The notes below the pieces were generated by a model. The model saw nothing but the letters and a program-made list of their open reading frames with translations, made no database searches and was not told where the DNA came from. A program made the translations under genes and the position numbers. A DNA stretch of 64,000 nt from Zygnema cylindricum (lineage: Eukaryota; Streptophyta; Zygnematophyceae; Zygnematales; Zygnemataceae), in assembly GCA_037447655.1 (NCBI GenBank), contig JBBHKE010002228.1, positions 1 through 64,000 of the forward strand, read 5' to 3'. Positions 11,536 to 23,400 of this stretch are shown in pieces. How positions within the stretch are numbered: the first letter of the stretch is position 1; each line of letters starts with the position of its first letter.

Positions 11536-11907
11536 TAAGTTTCAATAGCGCGTGATGAAAGCCGTCGATTAAGTTTCAATAGCGCGTCAAACTGAAAGCC
11601 GTTGATCATCAAGGGCGCGTGAGGCATGCGAAAGCCGTCGATTATGCTCCAATGGAGTGCGAGGTTTCGGGAGCCGTTGATTTGGTTTCACGGGTGTGTG
11701 TGACAAGTGAAAGCCGTCGATTGAGTTTCGAAGGCGCGTGAGGCATTTTCAACGGCTCGTGACGGACGAGAAAGTCGTCGATTAAGTTTCAAGGGCCCGC
11801 GATGCCGTTGATTAAGTTTCAAAGGCGCGTGAGGCATGCGAAAGCCGTCGATTAAGCTTCAAATGCGCGTAAGCCAAGAAAGCCGTTGATTAAGTTTCAA
11901 GGGCGCG
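11536..11907. repeat. 34-bp minisatellite, right part (degenerate)
   Basis: About ten diverged units of 34-45 bp sharing AAAGCCGTCGATTAAGTTTC. The first unit completes the one interrupted at 10,804. Confidence 0.8.
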
Positions 11908-12531
11908 TTTTTCTCCCTCGGATCTTTGATTTTGGTAACTATGCTGTACGATTCCGTACTGCACAAAGCGAGAAAGTTTCCGTGTTGGCACGTTTCAACT
12001 TTCAACATACGTTTGAGACTTTTGAGTCAAAACAATCCGATTGTGGGTCAACAAACGTTTTTATTTGGTGAAAAACCGCGTTGACGCACAAAAAACAGTT
12101 CAATGATTGGCACAGCCGCGGGAGATCTGGCGGACCTGCTATTCTATTACGTGTGGGATTTTTACTGGAAAAGAAAAAGAAAAAATACATCGAAACTGCC
12201 CGTGAAATAATATTTTTAGCTGTAGAAATTGGAAAATTCAAATTTGAGCCGTCCAATTTGGGAATCGATCCCCAAAAAAACTGTGATGACGTTAAATGAC
12301 GTAAAAAAAGGTTTATTTTCACATGTTTTTGTTCTTCCTAAATTTTCATTCCATATTGATTGTAATCGCCACGCAATAACCAGAATTATGACACGTGTAC
12401 AGCAATGGTCAACAATCTCAAACTTTGAAACTAAAAAATCGCTGTCATGTTTGTCGGATTATTACAGATTTCCGTACGAAAAAATCATACGTTAACTGTG
12501 AAAACCACGTCATCGGTCTGTAAGTACTGTA
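11908..12531. other. no gene seen
   Basis: Short open frames in several phases, none with recognisable content. Confidence 0.5.
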
Positions 12532-12746
12532 CACCGTGAATCGCTATTAGCGTCAATGTTTTTTCGCCACTTAAAACATCTTTTCTCCGTACACACTTGT
12601 CGGATTTTCAATTTGAGACCGCCAATTGGAAGATGAGAATGTTAATTTCAATCGCAACCGTCAGATTCACAATCCGACAAGTGTGTACGGAGAAAATAGT
12701 TTTTAAATGGCGAAAGAAACATTGACGCTAATAGCGATTCACGGTG
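12532..12746. mobile_element. CACCG-family inverted-repeat element (215 bp)
   Basis: Long near-perfect terminal inverted repeats starting CACCGTGAATCGCTATTAGC, with TA on both sides. Inside the ends lies a second inverted pair, CGCCACTTAAAACATC and TCTCCGTACACACTTGTC, so nearly the whole element folds on itself. It has no coding capacity. Same family as 13,009, 32,234, 39,599, 39,813 and 47,405. Confidence 0.85.
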
Positions 12747-13008
12747 TACTGTACTGGGTTCCGTTCTGCGAATACCGTTCCCACTTTATTTTTCTGCAGT
12801 TTCCGCGAACATTACGAGAAAGTCGTCGTCTGGTAACCGTACGGACATAAATTTTCTAGTGCCCGCAAATTTAGGGCATCTAAAATTTAATTGACGAACG
12901 TGCGCTCTAAAAATAGTGTGCCAAATCTTCGTGACATTGCTACGCCCTTTCCTATAAACATTTTACGCCGCTGTACTTCAGAACCGTACGGCTGTTGAAC
13001 CGAAGCTA

Positions 13009-13215
13009 CACCGTGAATCGCTATTATGTTTTGAGCCACTTAAAACATCTTTTTTCCGTACACACTTGTCGGATTTTCAATTTGAAACCGCCAATCGGAA
13101 GCTGAGAATGTTACCTTTCAATCGCAATCGTCAGATATAAAATCCGATCAGTGTGTACGGAGATTTGATGTTTTAAGTGGCGTTTTTTTTTTAACTCTAA
13201 TGGCGATTCACGGTG
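13009..13215. mobile_element. CACCG-family inverted-repeat element (207 bp)
   Basis: Ends CACCGTGAATCGCTATTA and its complement, TA on both sides, same internal organisation as the copy at 12,532 with about one change in eight bases by eye. Confidence 0.85.
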
Positions 13216-13217
13216 TA

Positions 13218-13795
13218 CTGTACGTCTGCGCGTAAGGTCCCTTCTCTGTTTCTGGTAACAGGAGCAGTAAATTATCCGTACACCAGAACCCTCCTAGAAT
13301 CTTCCTAGAAGTGTGCATGGCTGAATAGCCAATGAGAACTGCCCATTATATCACCTGCCGTACATCATAAATACACCTGGATGGAAACTCAAATTCCTGT
13401 GTACGAAACTATTGTACTGTTTCGTACGAAATCCCAATAATTTGTACGGATTAAAATCGTGGATACCATACATACCGCTTATTAAATTGATATTTCAGAT
13501 ACGAAACTAGGGTTTCTACTTTCTACTTTCTAGCAGAGTACAGTACAGTACAGTGTTGACTTCTGTACTTTACCGTACTATAGCAATTGTACCAACACGT
13601 TTTGAACATGGAGTAGACCTCCTGTCACGTCACATAACAAGTCCGTACCGTACTTTTCACCTGTTCGGCAGCTATACAATAAGAAAATTAATGTATTGTT
13701 CTTGCAGCTCTTTCCACAAACAAGAGAACTTGGAGAAGGAAGAAGAAAGAAAGAAAGAAATAACATTTCCCCTCCTTATTTCTTCAGTACTGCGT
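13218..13795. other. no gene seen; possible 5' flank of the gene at 14,285
   Basis: Contains GTACAGTACAGTACAG near 13,540. No domain is recognisable in the short open frames. A promoter or non-coding first exon for the following gene may lie here, but I cannot place it. Confidence 0.4.
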
Positions 13796-14280
13796 TAGAG
13801 CACGAGCATTATATTTTTTCTGCAACTGTATTTTTTTTCGTGCGTTGTAATTTTTCTGCAACTGTATTTTTTTTTTCGTGCGTTATATTTTTTCTGCAAC
13901 TGTATTTATTTTCGTGCGTTGTAATTTTTCTGCAACTGTATTTTTTTTCGTGCATTGTAATTTTTCTGCAACTGTATTTTTTTTTCGTGCATTGTAATTT
14001 TTCTGCAACTGTATTTTTTTTCGTGCATTGTAATTTTTCTGCAACTGTTTTTTTTTTTTGTTCATTTTTTTTTTTTTGCTACTGTTTTTTTTTTCTTGCA
14101 TTGTAATTTTTTTGTAACTGTTTTTTTTTTCGTGCTTTGTTATTTTTCTGCAATCGTATTTTTTTTTTTTCCTTTATTTTAATTTTTTTGCTTTTTTTTT
14201 TTTTTTCGTGCATTATATTTTTTCTGCAACTGTATTTTTTTTCGTGCGTTGTTGTTTTTCTGCAACTGTCTTTTTTTTTT
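13796..14280. repeat. T-rich 36-bp tandem repeat
   Basis: About a dozen units of 34-38 bp with the core TTTTTCTGCAACTGTATTTT and then a T run and CGTGCRTT. The array ends in an uninterrupted T run and TTAG at 14,281-14,284, which forms the 3' splice site of the following exon. Confidence 0.9.
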
Positions 14281-14284
14281 TTAG

Positions 14285-15452
14285 ATGGAAGAATTCCTGC
14301 AGAGGTTCAGTACGAGTGACATTTGTCACGTTGTACCGATTCTTTGTTCAGTTTTAGAAGCCATGGATTATTCCCCTGAGCAGCTGAAACTGGCATCCAT
14401 GGAGGAAGCCATGGAGATTGCCAGGGAAGTAGTTAAGAATATTTATTCCACAGAAGAGGAAATTGTTTCTTTTATTATTAGCATCCAACTGAAAGCTATT
14501 GGTGAGTTGAAATTAGACTAAAGAAAATTAATAGGTTTTCTGTTTTTTTTTTTTTTTTTTTTTTTTTTTGGGTTTTTTTTAGTTGGGTTTTATTTTCGGG
14601 GTTCTATTGTGGAACTATGAACTGTAGTTCCTACTTAGATAAACGGTTTTCTCTGTATTCCTCTTTTTTTTTTTTTTTGCTTTTCGGATTGTGTTTGCTA
14701 TACCCGTATCACTTTGTTGAGTTTTTGTTTTCTACACTTTTTTTTTGTTGCAATAAAAAATAATTTTACACCTCCTAGCTCTTTCTCTCATTGTAATGCA
14801 AAAAAACAATTTGTCGGTTGTCTAATTACTTCTTCTCGTCTATCCTTTCGAATCCCTCTCCTAACAATAATAATAATAATAATTAATTATTATTAACTGA
14901 TTATAATTTTCCTGGTCATAATCTGTTCGTAATTTCCTGTGTATTTGTAATCGTAAACTAATTACAAAAAAAAAAAAAACTTATTATTAAAACAAATAAT
15001 AACTTATTATTATTAACTTATTATTGTAAACTTATTATTATTTTTTACTAATTGTAAACTTCAACATTCCTCAACCACTTTACCTACAAATGCCTTCTGC
15101 AAATTTTCTTTTTATTTCCGTCTCTCCCTCTCTCTTTTCTTTTTCTTTTTCCTTTTTTTTTTCAACTCTTCCCTCCTCTTGACACCTACTGCCAACCATC
15201 TATCACCACTCATTTTTGTCGTTTTTATCGTCATTTTCAGAAGAAGACGCCAAAATAATCCAAGAGGCCATCAAAGAAAAGTCTCGCCTGGAGCACGTCG
15301 ATCGCAAAGTCCGCAGTATACATGCCGATATCGAGAGAATAAGACAAAATCGCCGACAAGGATTGTCCTGCCAGCTGGCACGATGGGGCTGGAGCCACCC
15401 GTCTCCACTATTGACAGGCCTTCTTAGCACCGACCAGCCCGGGGAAGCATAA
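14285..15452 (+). CDS. small two-exon protein of unknown function
   Basis: Two exons, 14285-14501 and 15241-15452, join in phase (GT at 14502, AG at 15239-15240) to 142 codons plus TAA. I do not recognise the product. The first exon is rich in Glu, Ile and Leu and begins MEEFLQRFSTSDICHVVPIL; the second has a charged stretch, KIIQEAIKEKSRLEHVDRKV, likely helical or coiled-coil, and a tail containing ARWGWSHPSP. No membrane segment or signal peptide is evident. Codon use and splice signals look genuine. The ATG lies directly after an AG preceded by a long pyrimidine tract. It may therefore follow a 5'UTR intron, or exon 1 may really be an internal exon of a longer gene whose 5' part I cannot find. 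Confidence 0.6.
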
Positions 15453-15842
15453 TTATGGTTTATCCACATAATTATTATTTATTATTTAATTATCATTTTT
15501 TCCCCATAGTTATCCATTTGTGCCTATAATTATGGTTTATCTCCATAATTACGATTTGCACTTTATGGAGAGGAAATACAGATTTCCGTATGTCATGCTT
15601 TTGTCATCAATGACAAGTGAGTCCTTTGTAAATATCCTTTTTTTGATACGGAGTTGGGTGACTTGACAAGTGAATCGGTAGTGAAAAAGGCATGAAACAA
15701 GATTGTATTTTTTGGGTGGGAGATATATTCGACTCGAGGACACAGATTGCTATGCCCATGTGATTCGAAGAGAAGAGTTTGCGAACATTGCTCAGCATTT
15801 TCAATTTTAAGTTTGTCAACTTCTATACTAGCTTTGTCACTA
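15453..15842. other. no gene seen; 3' flank of the small gene
   Basis: AT-rich, with repeated ATAATTATGGTTTATC phrases just after the stop codon. No other feature. Confidence 0.45.
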
Positions 15843-16043
15843 CACCATTTATCGCTGTTAGAGTAAAGAAATTATTAACATGGTTTATATTAGTGTTATT
15901 AATGCTAATTGGTTCGAAATGGCGTTCTTGATTTTGAACCGTTTAAAGAGTTAGTGTTAGTGTTGTTAATGCTATTTTGTCGTTCGAGAGCAAAAGAACG
16001 GGCAGGGAATTTGTGTTATCAACGCTAATAGTGATTTATGGTG
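15843..16043. mobile_element. CACCG-family related inverted-repeat element, diverged
   Basis: Left end CACCATTTATCGCTGTTAG after TA; right end, reverse-complemented, CACCATAAATCACTATTAG. The interior differs from the 12.5-kb type and resembles the elements at 39,173, 39,393 and 40,077, with phrases such as TAGAGTAAAGAAATTATTA. Confidence 0.6.
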
Positions 16044-16234
16044 TGCATCCTGATTGCTATTAGAGTTAGTGAATTATTAGTGTGAAAGTGGTATTAGTAT
16101 TTTGCTACAAAAAATTATGTTTTGCCAAGTGGCTCATTATAGGCCACTTACTTGAATAGTGTTATTGACACTAATTTGTGACTTTGTATCAAAAGAACTT
16201 GCACTCAAATTTGTACTTTTAACGATGTAAGGTG
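16044..16234. mobile_element. CACCG-family related fragment, adjacent
   Basis: Begins near GATTGCTATTAGAGTTAG and ends CGATGTAAGGTG followed by TA. It is the same subfamily as the preceding copy, and its left tip is lost or overwritten at the junction. Confidence 0.4.
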
Positions 16235-17199
16235 TAGTCTTGTCATCATACTTATTACTACTGTCGCATGTATTCACCAATATCATTATCTTCCATACCA
16301 CTTCAATTGTCACGTGTTTACTGTCAATGTAATCTTCACTATCATGACATCACCTTCGTACCTCTATGATTTAACTTTCATTTTTAGATTCGCTATAGCT
16401 ATCATCTCTACCAAAGCTACAGAAAAAAGTAGTCGTATTATTACCATAATTTTTTAACTCGAATTACTTCCATATTTTTTCATCTTTTTCTCCATTAAAT
16501 GCAACTGTCGTCGTTTTCCATGCAAATACTTTTTAGTTGGAGGGATAATATGATCCTAATCTGTATATAATGGCCGGAAGGTATCCTTGTTTTGGTTGTT
16601 ATTCACTGAAGGACAGAAAATGTAGAGAGTATATTATTTTGGTAAGGATCGAATGAAAGATGTTAAACCGCGTGGATAAAGCTCTCAATGATTATGTATT
16701 AGGTTTTGTTTTGTTTTTAAACAAGTTGAATAGCTATTTAAAAGAAACTCTGTCCAGATATCGGATAGTGACACTATGTAGTACAATGTTCATGTGTTAA
16801 AAAGGTTTTGGGCAATGTTTTGCTGCGTTTGACTTCTATTTAACTTTTATGAGACTTCTTTAGCGGCAAGTTTGTTCTTTATCTAAAAAGAATTTGATTT
16901 TTATGTTGGTTAATGATGTCATATTGGTACAAATTTTATACTTTGAAAAAATTCGAGTCAATTTTCTTAGAGTAATTATTTAATTTTTTATAGGTTTGAA
17001 AGTGAAAGTTTGGGAACTCGACTTTTGACAATCCATCATAATAATTTTTAAATTGGGTAAGCAAAATGACGAAGTTTAATTCTTGTTTAATTAAATCGAG
17101 GCATTCGATGGTCTTTTAGTCCTCTACCCTTGTTTTGTTGTATTCTCAACAAATGGAACTAAATGTTTGGTCTTTTGTTTCCTATATTTCACTGTATAA
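16235..17199. other. no gene seen; AT-rich intergenic
   Basis: No open frame above background and no recognisable repeat. Confidence 0.5.
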
Positions 17200-17927
17200 G
17201 GGTGAAGTTCCATCATACGTTTTTGTAATTGTACGGCCAACTCTACAGACCGGGTCGATTGAGTCGAAGTTCCATCACGTAGAGTCTGTAAGCCACGTGT
17301 TCTAAATTGACTGGCGCCACGCAAGCTACGATCCGATATTGAATATCTTTCAGATTTTAAGCACCGACAAACTTAACTTCAAATCTTGACTTACATACCA
17401 TGTACCTGCGTACGACGTGACCATACGACAAAACTTTTATACATTTTGCAGACGACGCCATCTCATTTTTTAGGGTTTCAGTTTTCGAACATAACGAAAG
17501 TCCTTCGACAGAAATAGTGTGACGAACAAAAGTTACCGAAAATAGCGTGACGAGGGAATGTTACGAAATTTCGTTTTTAGTTTCGTTTATATTTTGGAAA
17601 CTGCGTGTCATGTGGAAATCTTAAGATTTTTCGTTGGTTTTCCATCATGACACGTAGCTTAATTGTCCACCGTGTCACAATTTTTTTTTTCTGTGTATGC
17701 CAACCCACCTCGTCGAGGTGGGTTGAGTCTAACAGAGAAAATTGAAGCGAACTCATCGCAGATGAACATCCGACGGCCAGTATTACCTCCAAGACCTCCG
17801 GAGAGTATCGGCAAGATTCTCTGTAATGTTGGTTTTCGTATAAAAACAAAATAGGCGGTACGATCTGGTACGGAGAGTCGCGGATTTCTGTTAGAAACGC
17901 CACTTTTCGCTTGATGGAACCTCACCC
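17200..17927. mobile_element. TAA-flanked inverted-repeat element (PIF/Harbinger type?), 728 bp
   Basis: Left end GGGTGAAGTTCCATCA; right end reverse-complemented GGGTGAGGTTCCATCA. TAA lies immediately outside both ends (17197-17199 and 17928-17930). Size and target match the element at 10,805, but the end sequence differs. Inside, 17700-17724 is a near-perfect palindrome: CAACCCACCTCG, one base, then its complement. No transposase is encoded. Confidence 0.7.
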
Positions 17928-17930
17928 TAA

Positions 17931-19593
17931 GTAGTTTTTCTAAAAACTTTTTGATGTTTTTTTTTTTTTAAAGAACAAGACTTTATGTGGTGTTGCACAT
18001 ACATTTTTTAACAACGTAAATTATTATTTTTGAAATATTTTGTCCTAACTCCTCAAGATTCGACCTAATTTAATTGCTCAGTTTTAGGTGATTGTAATCG
18101 TTGTTTTCATTATCTTGCATGTATACATGTTTATAACTTGAATGTTAGCTTCAAATTTCGTTTCGTAGTTAATGTAACTTTACTTTATTATTTGTTTTAA
18201 TAATAATATACACTAGTGACAAACATATGACATATATTACAGTTCAACAAACGTTCATATGTTGCATCCGTTTCAGAGATTGAAAGCATGGAGAAATACT
18301 GTTATTGAAGGTTTAAATCGAGGATATAATTTGATAAAAAGGGTACTTGCCGTTAATGGATACAACTTGAACAATGGCATGTAGAGTACATATAAAGACA
18401 ACTTTCTTTAGTGGGCAATCTGAAAATGCATAGTTTCCTTCAGCTTAAAATACCTAGCTTTTTAAAAAATATGTATTACATGAAATCTGTATATGCTCAG
18501 ACTTCAACAATTTTTTTCCTGTAGATGCTCAAATGTTTCAGCCTTGCAAATGTGTCCAATATCCATTCCTTACAGCTTCGACACTTACAGACCAAGAGTC
18601 GAAACATATATATATACAAATGCGTATACACATGCTTCTAACGCTTTGATCTGTCAATGTCAAAGCTGTAAGAGAAGGATGATTCAACATGAAAGTCGAA
18701 ATAATTTCAAGTATTCAAGGAAACAATTTTTTGGAATCAGTGTTTCCAGATTTTTGTGCTTTTTTGGAGAAAGCCAGGTTTTGTGTTGTGTGTACTTGTG
18801 TGACTTTAATACGATAAATGTATAAATATGGAAGTTACTCGGAATAGGGGCAGGATAAATTAAAAAGCACGAGGGTAAACCATCTGAATCCAGGGGTACA
18901 AAAGGGGTGGCATGGCCAAAACTAAAAAATTACAAGCAGGGAAATAAAAAACAAAGAAAGTAACGTTAACACAGAAAAATGGCAAGTAAAATAGTAATTA
19001 CTCGGAATAGTAATGGATACATTTGAGGAGAATGAAAGGATTATTCCAAAGCAGGCACTAAAGGAGTAGCAGTTTTTTAGCTATTCCACCACTTTTAGGT
19101 GATTTTAAAGGTTTTCTTTCATTTCTTTAGCTTTTGAAAACGAAGGAATTACTCTAACATCTGTAGTAGATTGTTTCCCACCGAAGTAATTTGCCAATGT
19201 ACACCATTAATCGTTGTTTACATTAACCAATATGTAACGGATGATACATTCTAGCGTTATTAAGTATAGCCTACATCCGAGAAGAATTGTTTCAGCCTTG
19301 TTTAAACATGAAAAACATGAAAACTCAAGTCAATTATAAAAGAACTACGACAAATTACCATGTTTAGAGCACTTAGAAGCGCACATGCTATAAAAGTGAA
19401 ATAGACTTTAAAAGTAAATAAACTAGGTAATACACATTGTCTTTCAGCACGAAAAAACATTAAGTACTCATGAAGTACTTTGGAGAAAAAATACTTTGGT
19501 ACTGAACTTTCATGTACAGATCAAAGAAGTAGAACCTTTTTTTCTTCTCCTTTTTGTTTTGGCCAGTATTTAATGCTCTAACTTGTTTTGGTT
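17931..19593. other. intergenic, no gene seen
   Basis: A 110-codon frame at 18493-18825 has no recognisable domain. A lone left end of the CACCG family (CACCATTAATCGTTG) sits at 19202. A copy of the GTAAACCATCTGA dispersed repeat lies at 18867-18960. Confidence 0.45.
18867..18960. repeat. dispersed repeat, GTAAACCATCTGA family, copy 1
   Basis: Shares GGTAAACCATCTGAATCC and the following ~50 bases, diverged, with copies at 45,595 and 59,357. Possibly the end of a retroelement; its nature is not determined. Confidence 0.45.
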
Positions 19594-19594
19594 T

Positions 19595-19600
19595 TTTATT
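19595..19600 (-). terminator. candidate poly(A) signal for the OGT gene
   Basis: AATAAA on the minus strand about 0.8 kb past the OGT stop codon, next to an AT-rich stretch. Placement is a guess from sequence only; a nearer signal could be used. Confidence 0.2.
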
Positions 19601-19623
19601 TTAATTTAAATATTAAAAAAAAA

Positions 19624-19765
19624 GAGGGGGGGGGGGGAGGAGCAGGACGGAAAGAGAGGGAAAGGGGAGAGGGAGAGATAGGCAGAGAAGGGGGAGGGGG
19701 AGTTTGGAAAATATGGGAGGAAAAGAGGAAGGGAGAGAGGAAAGGAAGGACGGAGGGAGGGAGAA
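19624..19765. repeat. purine-rich G-tract region
   Basis: Twelve or more consecutive G near 19,626, followed by GGGAGAGGGAGAGA-type sequence. If the OGT transcript extends this far, this is pyrimidine-rich 3'UTR on its sense strand. Confidence 0.7.
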
Positions 19766-20406
19766 GAAAAACAAACTTGTTTCTCAACCACATGAGATAG
19801 GTCTCGTAGCCGAACCAAAAAAAAAGGAAACTCCCAAAAGCAGGAAATAAGAAATTGAAATTATATACACGAGACAAAAAAAAGGAAATCCTAACTATAA
19901 CCTCCTCCTCTACTTTTTTACACACACACAAACTGCCAGACATGGCAACTTCCAGAAGACCAGACCAAAGAAAATGACGAAAAAACACGGTACAACTGTC
20001 ATCCCACTATTACTCTGATGTTCCTTAAATGAAAATCCCCCCTCAACCATTCTCCTATACCAGCCTAAGCAAAATGAGCAAAATTAGTTTTTTTGAAACA
20101 AAGCAAAATTATCTACTAGTAAACTGCTTATTGCCCGTTCTTCAGTGTTCCCGGTTCAAAGAGAAAGCCTCACGGAATACAATACTCACAACCAGACAAA
20201 TCCTTTAAAAGGCTTTTACATCACTGCAACTGACTGTATCTGTAAAAACAGTCCAACGGAGAGATTTGAAAGTGATCAAAGCTTCTTTCCCAAAAGTACG
20301 GGAGGTCGGAGGGAGGAAAAAATTGCCCATGTTTTATGGCGTAGCCAACCTCTTTATGAGATATATGATGAATCGGCCTTCGTAGGGTTCAGAGAAAACT
20401 GAATTC

Positions 20407-23400
20407 TTATACATGATCTGATTCGATAACCTTAAACGATTCCGGCTGACGACCTTCACAGTGTATTTCCCACATTCGGTGATACGCTCTTTCTAAATTT
20501 CGAACCTGTCCCTCCAAAGCGAAAAAAACACAATTTTTTTCCTTGTAAATATAGAAAAAATATTTGCAGACATAGAACTTTTTAGCAGGACAGGAGGCTG
20601 AGAACATAAAATGACCCCCAATTGTCACAAGCGTGGCTCAGACTCTCTTCTGTCTCGTCACACACACCAACAGGAGAAAATATCCTCACAAACAATTTCA
20701 AAAACGAGCTCGAGAATAAATGACTGAATTCAGAAAGAATGACCCGATCTCGGAATGTAGACTGGACATAAATTTGCAGCTTGTCTGATTGAGTGGAACC
20801 ACTACCAAATACATATTATAAACGTGTTATAATGAACTGACTGAACACGAATACCAAATATTAAAAAGGATAACTTTTTCAAGTTCATCCTGTCCTCCCA
20901 CATCCCATCGAAAGAGAATCAGATTATGACACGAGCTAAACCAAATTCCCGAGCCTATAATGGCCGTTTCAAACAAATGCCGAAGGCATTAAAAAGACTC
21001 CATCGTAAACTCCCCAGCAAAAACTATCCCAGACAATCCAGAGATATACCCATACTCACCCAACGTTTGGTGTCAAAAAGAGAGCACGACAAACGATTTC
21101 CTTTAAGTTTCCTTCGCAGCGATTTCAGTTCGTCTGGATGCGTTGCATAGAACACCGCTCTTTCCTCATATTCTTCCAAACTGCAGACCATGTGAATACC
21201 AAAAAGAAAGGGGGGGGGCAAGGGTTATAATCGCAAGGAAGCAGGAACTTAAGCAGGGCAATACAGAAGAGCCCAAAACCCCAACTTGACATTATGATAG
21301 ATTATTCTTATCGCTGAGCATATTCCGGGCACTCTGAATCAGTCATGTTTATTAATTTTCACAACAAAGTCACAATATTCTGCCACGTAAACTAATCATG
21401 ATATTCCCAAAACACATGGCCAGCGATTTATGAAGCTCTAATGAAGGCAACACTGGTTTTACGAGATTCAGAACCCAAAAAAAACCAAAAGATGCTCTCT
21501 ACAGACTATATACCCTGGGCAGTTTTTAGATTCTCTTCTCTTTTCTTTTTACCTTGAAACGACCATCTCATCCCCACACCCTGCGGCATAGCAGAGAGAC
21601 ATTGCAACTCTTGTTGCCATTCTCTCCAGTGGCATTGTCACCATAGGAAGTCCTGCCCATAGAATATCTGTTCCTGTAGTGTGGGCGTTGCACAAAGGCC
21701 TGCATAAGCCGTATTTAAGAACCAGATAAGGAACAAAAACAAGATATAACCTTGCTTACCACTTTCCTTAAGAATCAAACAGAGAGAAAGAAACAAGCAT
21801 ACATTGCTCTCCCTTTCTATGAAGAAGAACATGTAAAAATTGGAAGCGCAATTGAAAGGCATGACAGGAGCAATTCGTCTTTTTTTCCTTTCACCCATGA
21901 AGCTGCTATTCAACATGGCCAGCCTAAACCAAAACACATATACACTTTGAAAGAAGTCAAAGAGGGTACTTAGACCAATGAGCTTAGCAAAGGATTAACA
22001 GAGATGGTTTAGCACAAAACAAGAAGTCCAAGGTGCACACAATAACCCATCTCAAACTCTCTTTCCGGTGTAGTCCTTGGGTAGAAGCCCTCACACCCAA
22101 GCCAAGTCTGGGATATGGGAAGAGTACCAAATCTATATTAATTCTTAGAGTTCAGTATCTTACTAGCTGAATACATAAAATATTGACAATTATAACATTC
22201 AAATAAGAAGTGCAGGGGGGTAAAAACACTAAGTTGGTAAAACATGTCATGATTAGTCATCAATGATAGAAAATGAGCATAAAGTCATTGCAAAAACCTC
22301 AAGATTCAGGAAGGAAAACAAACATGAAAAACAATACAAAGGGCTACAGAAACTACACCGGGTAAATGGACCTACGTATCGAGAAACAAGTCAGCAAGAG
22401 CACTCCTCCTAATGTGCTCGCTTTTCCCCGCGACATCCGTGAACAGTATTTGGTCTTGTTTCAAACCTTGCTTGATAGCAACTACATTGCACGAGTCACA
22501 ACATAAAATAGTCAACAAGGACCTGGGAGAAAGAATAAATGCTCCATAAGCAAAAAGTCTTCTAGTTGGCGCACCAGTGCAAAAAAAAAAAACGGAAAAA
22601 ATGAACATTAAATCTAATAAACATGACATTTGAAGCAATAATACCAGAAACATAAGGGAGTGAGAAGGCCATTTGAAAAAAATGTTTACTATTTATTTGG
22701 ATGGATAATTGTTGACAGGAATACCCTTCTGAGTACTAAAGGGAAACCCAAGCTGATGAACTTCATAGGACAAATTAGTTTACAGATTGGCCTTACATGC
22801 GCGTAAATGGGGCTCTCCAGCGCCAGGAAATTTCAACAGCCATAAGACACTGTTCGGAACCCGTTTTAAAATGTTGCACCTGTCAATACGTACAAAACCA
22901 GAAAATACAAATGAATGCTTCCTGGTTATTGAACTTCCTAGTTATTCCTCCCTTTCGATATCTTAAGGTGTGGACATGGAACAAACAACCGTCACTCTTA
23001 TAATCTTGCATTAAACCAATGAGCTTACTGATTCGTAAAGATATCAGGAGGCGTTTTGTACAGTTGAAGCTTACCAAGTTGTAAAGATGTCAGGCGACAT
23101 TTTATACAGTTGATTAAAGCATGCAAACAGGAACTTGTCTTCAGGAAGTCCATATGTGGCCCTGCTTGGAATATTCTCCTCGTACAACACATCTGAATTT
23201 CTCTGAAACGTTCCATTGCAATGTGATTGCACATCATGAGATTTACAATTTTATTCAATAACCCACGCTATTACCCTGTCATCTCTCATTCAATGAGGCT
23301 GGCCATCTTAAGGTCATTTATACATTCAGTGCGAAAAGGACAAGAATCAGTGTGTCTCTCTGAAACAGCTTGCACATGCGATTAACAGAGAATTCCTTTC

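Noticed and set aside
13796-14280. CRISPR-like regular array
   Set aside because: Units are head-to-tail with no unique spacers, and the context is a eukaryotic gene.
18493-18825. 110-codon frame, Cys-rich
   Set aside because: No domain, ordinary AT-rich context, no splice partners seen.
22482-22653. Upstream extension of SEC exon 22 in an open frame
   Set aside because: The frame is open, but the phase of exon 21 and family alignment require the acceptor at 22482-22483, giving ...[14 protein letters not shown].
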